Source: Henricia sp. BOLD:AAB3569
Taxonomy: Eukaryota; Echinodermata; Asteroidea; Spinulosida; Echinasteridae
Direction: 5' to 3'
Assembly: GCA_037783545.1 (NCBI GenBank)
Contig: JBBELK010000305.1
Location: 1,426,001-1,490,000, forward strand
DNA: 64,000 nucleotides
Part shown: positions 23,401-35,400 of the stretch, piece by piece
How positions within the stretch are numbered: the stretch's first letter is position 1
Layout: each line of letters opens with the position of its first letter
The notes under the pieces: model-generated
What the model saw: the letters and a program-made list of their open reading frames with translations, nothing else
Database searches by the model: none
What the model was told of the DNA's origin: nothing
Program-made: the position numbers and the translations under genes

Positions 23401-26400
23401 GAGCCAGATTCTGTAACTATGGACCAATTTATACAAGGGGGTGATATATCACCGTTCAGTATTCCATCCAATTTTTTTTTGTGGGTAGATATATCATCCA
23501 AACTGACAAAAATCACGTTTTTTTTCGGAGAAACTGCTTCGGTTGAAAAATACGGCCGTGTTTAGGGTAGGGGTCTGAAGGGCTGAATAAGTGCCAAAGT
23601 CAAAATCTGGACTTTGTCCTCTGAATATCTTGGTGCGCCCTCAAAAAGCCTCCTTGATCTTATGGTATATAAATATATGGGTGGAGTTGTTCTGAAAAAC
23701 GGTATTTTTTTCGAGGCTAATTGAGGGCGCCACCCATAGGTGGCGCTTCAAATCGCAACTTTTTGCATTTTAGACCATGTTTGAGGCCCTCCCAGTTCCT
23801 GCGCCCTCATAAAGCCTTGCTTGTTCATGTTTATTTGGACACATGGGGACCTTTTCTTCCCAAAAAAACATAAATGGCAGAGGCTTAGTGAGGGCGCTTG
23901 TTAATAGAGGGCGCTTTTTGCCGTAAGAACGCGATTTTTGGCAATTTTCGTCAGGCTATATCTCAGTGCGCCCTTTATGGAATTCAGTGAAACTTGTTTT
24001 ATTGTGTTCCTCTATATCCCCACTATTCATAATAAAAATAACTAGGAGGCTTTTTGTCTCATTGACCCTTTATGTACAAATTCATGCACACCAGATCACC
24101 ACTTTTTGAAAAACAACACTTGGTTCTCGTGCACACCTATAGGTGGCAACAATCATTTGGGAGATTTATTTGAGCATTTTCAGAGCATAGAAAGCATAAC
24201 AATTTATTAAAATCAGCAACAATTTATTGAAATATACCCAAACTTTAAAGAAAACAATGAACAAGGCACCTTTGGTGCTGAAAAAAAGGCCTGAATGGCC
24301 AGCAACTAAGTGAATTAATGACATGCTTGGTCAAAAGGTTCTCATGACAGCCCCTAGATTAGAGTTAGCACAGTATACATGTAGTTCATAACCAACTGAG
24401 AATGTGGACCGACTTTCAAAACTATAACTGAAGGTTATACTTGTCCAAAAGTCCTTGCCAAGGCATTCTCACAACAAAAGGTGACAGTCAATGTGCTTAT
24501 GCCTACAGAAGCTCTCCATGAAAAGTTCATGAATGGAGGTATTTTTAAATTTCTGACAGGCTCTTCTTAGAAAAGAAGTAATGTCCACATCTGCTTCCTG
24601 AAAGAAAGGTGCATCACTGAAAATGTTTTACTCCAATAAAGATGTATGATTGGGCTGATGTAGGATTGTGGCTGCAAAGATGTGGCTCCAAAGATGTGGC
24701 TACATTAAATGGGGATACATTGTATGCATTACAGGCTTAGGCTTGGGTTGGAATGCCACAGAATTCCCAATCATACATCTTTATTGGAGTAAAATAGGAT
24801 AACATTTTCAGTGATGCACTTTTCTTTCAGGAAGCAGATGTGGACATTACTTCTTTTCTAAGAAGAGCCTGTCAGAAATTTAAAAATACCTCCATTCATG
24901 AACTTTTCATGGAGAGCTTCTGTGGGCATAAACACGTTGACTGTCACCTTTTGTTGTGAGAATGCCTTGGCAAGGACTTTTGGACAAGTATAACCTTCAG
25001 TTATAGTGTTGAAAGTCGGTCCACATTTTCAGTTGGTTATGAAGTACATGTACATGTATGTGCTAACTCTAATTTAGGGGCTGTCGTGAGAACCTTTTGA
25101 CCAAGCATGTCATTCACTTAGTTGCTGGCCATTCAGGCTTTTTTTCAGCACCAAAGGTGCCTCGTTCATTGTTTTCTTGAAAGTTTGGGTATATTTCAAT
25201 AAATTGTTGCTGATTTTAATAAATTGTTATGCTTTTTATGCTCTGAAAATGCTCAAATAAATTTCCAAAATGATTGTTGCCACCTATAGGTGTGTACGAG
25301 AACCAAGTGTTGTTTTTCAAAAAGTGGTGATCTGGTGTGCATGAATTTGCACATAAAGGGTCAATGAGACAAAAAGCCTCCTAGTTATTTTTATTATGAA
25401 TAGTGGGGATATAGAGGAACACAATAAAACAAGTTTCACTGAATTCCATAGAGGGCGCACTGAGATATAGCCTGACGAAAATTGCCAAAAATCTCGTTCT
25501 TACGGCAAAAAGAGCCCTCTATTAACAAGCGCCCTCACTAAGCCTCTGCCATTTATGTTTTTTGGGGAAGAAAAGGTCCCCATGTGTCCAAATAAACATG
25601 AACAAGCAAGGCTTTATGAGGGCGCAGGAACTGGGAGGGCCTCAAACATGGTCTAAAATGCAAAAAGTTGCGATTTGAAGCACCACCTATGAGTGGCGCC
25701 CTCAATTAGCCTCGAAAAAAATACCGTTTTTCAGAACAACTCCACCCATATATTTATATACCATAAGATCAAGGAGGCTTTTTGAGGGCGCACCACTATA
25801 TTCAGAGGACAAAGTCCAGATTTTGACTTTGGCACTTATTAGGCCCTTCGGACCCCTACCCTAAACACGGCCGTATTTTTCAACCGAAGCAGTTTCTCCG
25901 AAAAAAAACGTGATTTTTGTCAGTTTGGATGATATATCTACCCACAAAAAAAAATTGGATGGAATACTGAACGGTGATATATCACCCCCTGGTTGAATCT
26001 TACAGAATCTGGCTCTTAAGAAGACTCCATATCAGGATCTGGGGTCTGAGCTTGCCAGGTTTGATCTGGACTTTTTTTGGATATAACCAGGAATAGTGTA
26101 GCACATTTTAAACTGAAAACGTAGTGGGAAACTATGAATTTTGTTTTGTTTTATTTGAGCAGAAAGGCGACATGACAGACAAACGGCTTTGGTTGACGTA
26201 TCACTTCAAGGATGCCCTCGAAAAAATAATCAACAATCCTCAGTGGGGTCTCAGGTGAGATGAAACTTTTACAGATTCCAGGAATAAGGACATAACATAC
26301 ATGTACATGTACCTAAGCAATGCTTCAGAAACCTTCAAAATCCATCCATCAAAATAGAAGAAATAACTTGAACTTGTGAGACATCATGGTCTGTACTGTT

Positions 26401-29400
26401 ATCTAAGTTACATGGGAAATTTGTACAGGGAGGTTTTAGAAAGGTATGTTTTCGGTCTTTAAAGGCAGTATACATCGTTGGTAATCTCGAAAATCAGAAA
26501 TGTTCACAAATTTACGCCTAACTTACACAATATAAACATGATGACCGTAGAAAACTTCCCCTGAAATGGTTTTGTCTTAATTGTTATAGTTTTTGTGAAA
26601 TGAGTAACACAATTAGTTTTCGTATCATGAGACAAAAATTCAATTCGCCCCAAATCCATTTCGCCCAAGTGCCATTCCGCCCCAAACCACTTCGCCCGAG
26701 TGCCATTTCGCCCCAAATTACTTCGTCCAAACACTATATCGCCCAAATGCCATTTCGCCCCAAAACCCATTTCGCCCCAAAACCACTTCGTGCACACAGG
26801 CCGTGGTTCAGGGCGAAATGGTTCAGGGCGAAGTGGTTTTAGGGCGAAATGACTGCAAACCCTTTTTTGACCGTTTTCTCAAAAGTTAGACGAAGTATGG
26901 AGCTGGTTTTTGCTCAGGTTGGTTGCAATCATGCATAAGGGGGATAAAACTATTTGTAACAGTTTACCAATCACGTATACTACCTTTAACTTTTTTGTGG
27001 AACTGAACCACAAACAGTGGAGCATCTGCTAAGATGTTCCTCACTGGAGCACCTGTGCCCTGCTCTAGACCTACATGTAGCAGAAGCCAGTAATGTTAAG
27101 GAAGAATGTGTGACGTTGTGGCAGTCATGTATTTACATGTAGCTTGTGGACACACCAAGAAGCAGACCTTTTTGTAGCTTAGGTTATCTTAACAAATAAT
27201 ATCTGTAGGAAATGATTATCTTGATCACCAAAATTGGCTCAAAAAAGATCATACAATGTATTATACATATAATGAATGTTTATGAGTGCAATGGGAGGAA
27301 TATTTTCATGAGGTGAAAGATTGAATGTTCCATTCAACGAGGCAAAGCCGAGTTGAATGGAACACAATCCATTTTTCACCGAATGAAAGTATTCCTCCCA
27401 TTGCACGAATTAAAACATTCATTATTTGTTTTATATGAGATCCTTGTCATCCTACTTTTTTTTCCACAAATTATTCAGGCTTACCCTTCGAGTTTATTTC
27501 ATTGTCCGTCATAAGTACAAAACCTGCCATGTTGCTTGTGCATGTGAGTTGTAAAAAGTTTGTGTCGGGGGTTGCGCTCGCGTCATACATTCGACACGCA
27601 CATACATGTTCATACACGTACATGTACATGTACACGCGCTGAATTAATACAGTGGGTGCGGGCGCACTGTGCAATGGAAAAAAATGTGCTAAATTGCACA
27701 GCAAATGGAGCAAAATAGCACGGTTAGTGACGTAGCATTAAATGGATTAAATATTGAACGACACGTGACCTGCTATCGTCCAATCAGATCACAACGATCT
27801 ACTTGGGCGTTATATATTACACAATGGCTACATGTGCATGTATGTGCATCAAATACCTGATAGGAACTGTGTGATTTTTCTCTCATTCCACATCAGGCTG
27901 TACAATGATAAAAACGAGCTGCTATTATCAAACTCTGATGAGGATGCTACCGGTATGGATCCTTTGGACCTGGAGTACTATACCGCATGGCTTGAGTCCA
28001 TATACCCACAGATGTCCTTGCTGTGTAGGATCCGACGGTCGGCATCGCTGGTCTTCTTCAGGTTATTCCTCTCGTGTCTTGGTAAGACCTGCGGAATTCT
28101 ATGTCTAGAGCCATATTTACATGTTCTAATTTGTAGAATTAATATTGTATTGACTGTTTATGAGGGTGATGGTGCAAACTATTGTCCCGAGGTAATCTTG
28201 AGTTGGTAGCCCTGCTATTTCTCCAAGGCCGCAAGCTGAAAGGAAATAGTAGGCATACAGTCTCAAGATCATTTAAGGGCAGTAATTTGCACCATCACAC
28301 GAATAAAGGATAGCAAAATTTTTAATTCATATACATCATACCGGTACACTGATTTTTAAAAATACTTACGTAATATGAACATGACATTTGGCATGGTGCA
28401 TAATCACCATGCCAAATTATGTGTTCGTTACTTTGCCCAGTTGCACTAAAAAATTAGGTTTGTAGAAAAAACCTGAGGGAGTATACCAACTGTGCCTCTT
28501 ATACGGGGGGTACCGTGGCCGAGCGGTTTAGGTCATTGACTCGCAATCATAGGTGAAAACTTGGGATTGCAGGTTCGAACCTCCCCACGGCTACGGTACC
28601 TGTGCCCTTGGGCAAGGCACTCAACCACACTTGCTCCATCCTTCGGAAGGGATGTAAAGCCGTTGGTCCAGTGTGTTAGGTAATGAAAACGCACTCTAAA
28701 GATCCCAGAGCATTCTTTCGTGAAGAGCAAGGGGGATCATCCCCGGTGTCTCTGGCCATTTCTAATTCTAATTCTAATTCTTCATGGGTTTCCTCACGCT
28801 TGCGAGTGACAGTGCAATGAGCACTATTGAGGAATCCTTGGTATGAATACCAGAAAGAAATAATAATAATAATAATAATAATAATGTAGCTCAGCTGGCA
28901 GATCAGAAAGGCAGAGGTCCCAGGTTCAAATCAAGATGAGGCCCATACTTACCGTAATATGGTTCGTGTTCAGATTTTTAAATAAAATGGATTTCGTTTT
29001 AACCGGACAATCAAATAAAATAACCCCCAAAATACTATCCATGGGAAGAAAACAGGAAATTTGCAATCTCCAATTTGGATGTGGAAGAAAAAGGGTTGGT
29101 GTAATCACTGCACTGCTTTATGTAACCGGATAAATTAGTTTACAAAACATTGGTGGTTTTTGATGATATCCTTGAAAATATACAGATTGAGAGTCGAAAA
29201 TTCAGAATGACGATGAGAAAAATATGACATGATATGGTATCAACATCTCAACAACCATGAAAAAAATAAGGGGGTCAAAAATGTGATCTGGGCCCAATTT
29301 CACAAAGCGCTAAGACGCATCTTAGGAAGGGTCACTCTTCTTATCTTGGGACATTGGTATGGGAATTACTTGTACCTTGGGAAGCATTGAACTCCTCTTA

Positions 29401-32400
29401 ACGTTTGTGAAATAGATCCCCGGACATGCTCCGTTAATGAGTTTTACCAAAAGATGATACAATACTTTCTTCAGCTCATCAATTTTGTTATTGTAGTTGT
29501 TATTTTTTTAAAATAAATTTACAGGGGTATTTGTACTGTGGCTGATTTACAAGTATGTGATGTACCTGCTGAGACGAGATAGAGAGCGGAAGAAACAAGT
29601 GCATCAATTGGTGGATTCCATCACAGGTAATGAGTTATTTTAGGTGCATAGTTGAGAAACGTATTATTTTATCGTGTCGAAAAAAGTTCAAATGCAGAGA
29701 GCAGTAAAATTTAGCCATTTTTTTATTTTACCATCGTCTCGGTAAAAGCTCCCAAAAAACAAGTCTAATGCGGACAGCTATAAGGGCGCGTCACATTTTT
29801 CTAATATAAATGTACCAATGTACATGTGGGTCTTTCCACAGTAATGGGGTACATTTGAAAAATAAGTTAATAATTCCTTTCAGATGTCTTTAGTTTATTT
29901 CAGAATTAAAGAAATGTCCTTGTTTTGTTCTCAGGAGATAACTTTTGCCCAAAAAAGTAAGAAATTGCTGCCACAACATACATTTTTGAAAAAGCTTGTG
30001 TACAAATCTTCCTATTACGTATGTAACGTGGACAGACCATTTTGTGACATTTTTTCCATCTTTGTTACATTGTACATAAAAAATACGCGAAATAGGAAAA
30101 TTTGTGCACAGGGTTTTCACAAATGTAGTTGTAGGACTATTTTTCGTACTACTTAGTGAAAAAGTTATTTGCTCAGTTTACATGTAGCTTGATAATTTAA
30201 AGAAAAATATAAAACATTTGAAGTGAACTGGGACCTAATATCTTGAATGTTACAGAAATGTACCCCATTACTGTGGACAGACCCATGTACATGTAACTAA
30301 TATCAAATTAGTTATGCAGATCATAGTAAAAGCAATACTGCGCACTGGATTGTCATTCACACAAAGAAAAACAAAATGCTATTGCTCAGGACACAATTTT
30401 TAAGTAATTTGAATTCAACATCAAGATTTCACAGTACATGTACCGGTACAGGTGTATGTTTAATCAACCGAAGAATACTGTCTGTCGACAACGAATACAT
30501 TGTACATGTACATGTATGTACTGTTCTATAGTGATTACCCATCTCTCTCTCCCCTACTACCCCCACACCTCCCCCCCCCCCCACACTCCTTGTTCCAAAC
30601 ATGGCGGTGCCTATGGGCGTTTCCTGGTACGGAAACCTCATTGGAAGCCCTGCCCAGACGAGCCTTTCCTCTTTCTAGTTGTACGTGATGTTTACAGTCA
30701 GTGAGGGAAAGTGCACATGACCAGCAATGAACCACGTAATGGGAAAATTATTCCCAGTTGACGGAATTGCCAGAAGTGAAAATGCCTTACTTTTTCTATA
30801 AATAGAAAAGTACAGCAAATTCACTTCTGGCAACTCTGTAAAATTTGGGTTTTTTCCATATACATTTTTATGAAAGAAAACAAATAGCAGTGTTTCGTGT
30901 ATTTCAACTTTTTTGTGCTGAGAAGTACATGTAGCTCTTTTTTTCCTGAATGCTCTTCGGAATTATAAAATCTAGGGCTTTTTAAGCCTCTAAAGATTTG
31001 GTTTGGGTCATTGATTTGCAATATTGGAGCAAAAACTTGGTGTTGCGGGTTCAATACGCGGTCATGGTCCCTGTGTAGTGCTGTAACAAAGTCCGCAAGT
31101 TCGGGTTCGGTTCGGCTCGGCAAAATTTCGAAAATTTCTTTCCGAATATTTATTCAGTTCGGGTTCGGCAAGTTTGACCGGCGGTGTGTGTTAAAAGTGA
31201 TCACGCCACGTTGCAGCTTTTTTTTATAAAGCATACATTTTTTTGATCTTCAAATCCGCTCTTTTACACGTCGTAATGAACAAGATAACAGCTTTGGTCG
31301 GTTGAAATTGACCGGAAAACTGAATGAAATCCACGGCTGGTGTGCGGCGGTACTGTCGTTGGAACTTGCGGTGTGCATGCATTTTGTGATTTGTACGACG
31401 TACAAAGTGTCTGCACGGTATGATTGTGAGATGGTATTGTTTTCTAAGCCAATAGGATTCATTTTCCGATGATTGTTTATAGTGCTCGCAAGTATTGCTG
31501 TGTTTCTGTAAGGGGGCTGATTGATTTCTGCCAGAATGCTTTTCACAACGTTGTGCGAATAATTCTGTCCAAAAAAATGTGGTAGAGGGCATTTGCAATC
31601 GTACTGTTTGTTCTGATCAACACATCGTGCAGATGCGCACTGTGCGGTAACTCTGTGACTTTGGCACATTGTGGCGATGAAGCGAATACAATATTTAATT
31701 GGCACCGATCAAGCGACGCCCATGTAGATATTGATCGTGAAGTCATATGGATGGAGGAAGGAAAGTCATGTCATACAGATACATGTACATGTCATCGGCC
31801 GCTGGGCTAAAAATGTTGGGTCTGATTCGGCACAGGAATTGTTCGACAGTCATACAAACATTTTTGCAAGTTTAGGAAGTCATTTTGAGTGCGTTTTTGA
31901 CATTCAGGAATCCAGCTCTCTTTCATATCTTTCATTTGAAATACATGTACCGGTACTTCAGATGTTAAATCCATAGTAAACCACAGCCGAACTGAGTGAA
32001 ATGTTCCGTTCGGTCCGGTTTGGTTCAGACCGGTTCGGTTCGGAAGTGCCAAGTTTGGTAAAATCTCGTTTGGTTTGTCCGTTCGGTTACAGCATTATCC
32101 CTGTGCCCTTGAGCAAGGCACTTAACCACAATTGTTTCTTCCTAAGAAAGGGATGTAAAGCTGTTTGTCCAGTGTGTTGTGCAACGCACTTAAAAGATCC
32201 CAGAGCACTCTTTTGTGAAGAGTAAGGGAATTCCCTGCCATCTCTGGCCATAGGATACCAGTGGCACACCAATGGCACACCAATGGCACACCAATGGCAC
32301 ACCAATGGCACCACCCATATGCATCTTGTTTAGTTGGAAGACGCTTGAAAACATCATGCAATTCAGCCTACGACCTGCGAATTGAAGTTCCATAAACCCA

Positions 32401-35400
32401 TTAAAAGTGTGCATTTGTTAACATTTTTGATACAAAATTGGACAAATGTCCATGAGTTGGGGAAATCTGGATGCAGTGAAAATCAACTTGGCCCTACCAA
32501 TTGAGCTACATGTACATGTATGAAGCCAACTGATGGTTTTAAAACACGGTATTGCTATCACATGAGCTTAACAAGCCCTACAGAGGGATAAACCTTCAAT
32601 GTGGTAACCCCTCCCAGAGATCATCTTGATGGTGAATACTCGCATGTCTTTAAACTGTTTTATTTCCACAGAGATGCTTGCAAGTCACCACAAGGCCTGT
32701 AGCAAAGACAAGAATCTGTCCCCCTACCTTGCCATACCACACGTCAGAGACACGCTCATACCACTCAAACACAGGTAGGACACACACGTATCCCTACATT
32801 CCCTACCAACTGTATTCCCTACCTCATGTAGTTAAGAAAACTGTCCCAAAATAAAAATAATTGTTTTCACCAAAATCGAAACAGTTCTCTTCTAAACCCT
32901 AACCCTCAACCTACATGTAACTCACCCCCCACCCTAACCCTATTTTTCAAGCTTGGACATCCTGACTGTGGACGTGGGCTAGTCCACATAACGTCTGTTT
33001 CTCCTGCAAAGTGTGGACATCCTTTGTTCGCCAGTCCACATGAGGTACATGTATGTACCGTACATGTACGTGTACACACACACACACATGTTTTTTTACA
33101 CCCTTATGGGGTACCTCTTTTGTTACCCTCTCGCGCTTCCCTTTGTCTACCCTTTGTTCCCTCTGTCAAAACTCTTCCCATAGGTTAAGCACTGGTCAAA
33201 CCTTGTGGGTTACCAAGTAGACAAAGACTGACTTGTGGGGTACCTTTGTTCTACATGTATGTGGGGTACCTTTGTTCCCCTTTGTTCCTTGTTGGGTACC
33301 ATTCTCCTGGGTACCATAAGGGTGTGAATACAGATATTATGATTCACACACAAACTTACTGATGGGTACTTGCGTGTATGGGGTACCTCTTTTGTTCCCT
33401 CCTTTGTTCCCTCCTTCACGCCTCACTTCCTTTCTTTTGTTTCTCTTTTGTCCTCTTTGTATTCACAATCTCCATAGATGTAATGCACATTTTACCTTTT
33501 GGGGTAGCTATTTATGGACAAAAGAGACTTGTGGGGTACCATTGTTCCCTTTGTCTAACCCTCTCTTTTGCAAACCAAATGTGAATAAGGCTGGATTCAC
33601 AATGAGCCTTTTGTCACGTAAATTTGATGCGCATCACTTTTAGAAAAAGTGGCATGTAGGGAAATTGGAGTGAAATGGCGCACTGGAAACCACAGGTTCA
33701 ACTTGGAGCGAAAAGCTTTTTTTTTATACTGTGATTTTCAGTGTGTCGTTTCAATCCAAATTCTCCCCACGGCACCTTTTCTCAAAGCGATGCGTGTCAA
33801 ATTAATGCGCGAAAAGAGTGTGAATCCAGCTAAAGTCGAATTCGGATAAGTCAAAATTCCTGAGAATTCAGTTACAATCAATAATAAAACTGTTTAATTA
33901 GGGTTTGACTCCGCTGTAATAGAAAATTTCTACAATGCGGAGATAGCCTGAGGGCTGAAGTTGAAACAATCTTTGCCACTTACATGTAAACACGTGTATT
34001 AGGGGAGTTCTAATTCCCGTCAAAGGATGTATCCAGTCCGTCAGCACAATGGACCTCAAAGAATTTCAGATGAATGACCGGATGGACTATCTTCTGGTTA
34101 TTATCTCAGCCAAGGCTGCTTTAGATCGCGGCACCAGGGATCCCTGGTGTTCCCTAGTGCCAGCCTTATGTGACTGTGCAGGACATCACTTCTACAAATG
34201 ATCCATATTTATTTTGTATAGACCACTGTACATACTGCACTCCTGCAATGGTCAGTATACCCATCCCTGAGCAGACATGGATTCTTTTTTCATAACAAAA
34301 ATTAAATGTTTTTTTAATAATAAAATTTACACGGCTTGTTAAGCTCACGTGATAGCCAATAATAAAAATGTACACGTACCAAACCTCACATAACGACCTG
34401 CAGACTAATTAGAAAACATGCAGACTTATTAAATTTATTTAATTGGAAGAAATTTTCAGAGAAAAGGTTTTAGTACATTGTTATTATCAACCATTCACTA
34501 ATAATTGGTCCACAAATTCTGCTTTTATTGAAAATGAGATCACATTGATGACACATGTACATAAAGTATCATTCACTTTACAATCAAAAACTATTTCAGA
34601 TTAATTTTTTCTTTCTTCCTGATATATTTGAAAATCCTGTACGACACAAACTTAGGAAAAAGATAAGAAAATTACCCAAGTCCCACTGAGATCCAAAATA
34701 ACTTTACAAGGTCCATTTCTCATTTAACTCAGCGAGACTACATGTACATGTGTACTCTACATTTAAATCCTGATATTTCCTGTGTGACGAAGGGAGAAAC
34801 TTTATCTCCAAAAGTACAACCAAGCGAAACGTCCCTTATTGCATGCCTTTCACCAAGCGGTTCAGCCTGTTTCCACTTGAGTTTAGTTACCCCCACTGCC
34901 TGCCAACTGGCCAAAATGTTACGGCGTGGGAGGGTAGGGGATTAGTAACGGGGGATGTTAAAGCCAGCGAATTTTGAGAGGGAGCTGATTTGGACTCGGC
35001 TAATATTAAATCTGACAGGTGGTTAAAATCCTCCGGATATGTGAACGAGTTTGGCCCAAAGTTAGTGAATAACAGTGTTGACCTACTAAACAAAGTTGAT
35101 ATATTTGAAAAGTTGGTCAGTGCAAGTAAATGTTTTTTTATTCATTTTATTTCTTTTTGCTTTTTCGTGTGTCTTTAGAAAGGAAATAGGCAATTATGTC
35201 TAAAATGGATAAGTACAGTACGGTACTTGCAGTCAAGTGTTGTTGGAATGTAAATTTTCCCATTGGCTTGACAAATTATGATAGGTAGTGCTGTTTTTTA
35301 AAATATACTTTCTTAAAGACTTGGGACTGGAATTGAGACTCGCTCATAACCCTTTGCTAAAGTGCATGGAGTTGTTGACTGAAGTCCCTGTGGTAATGAA

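Larger units (their letters stand above)
23077..26072. mobile_element. Giant foldback complex in intron 4
   Basis: Outer arms 23077-23141 and 26016-26072 (GATTAAACCTGGCAA / TTGCCAGGTTTGATC) enclose a smaller hairpin (23157-23373) and the main palindrome (23401-26015). The main palindrome therefore sits at the centre of another inverted repeat or forms part of it. Confidence 0.8.

Noticed and set aside
28506..28600. Leu- or Ser-type tRNA gene
   Set aside because: A and B boxes are present, but the anticodon arm does not fold and a SINE body with an (AAT)n tail follows.
31250..31705. 151-codon minus-strand ORF as a gene
   Set aside because: Lies within a non-autonomous hAT-like element; no recognised domain.
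32258..32312. CRISPR-like array
   Set aside because: Contiguous 11-bp minisatellite without spacers, in an animal genome.
32895..32945. Telomere-like CCCTAA words
   Set aside because: Only two or three imperfect units; too short and irregular.
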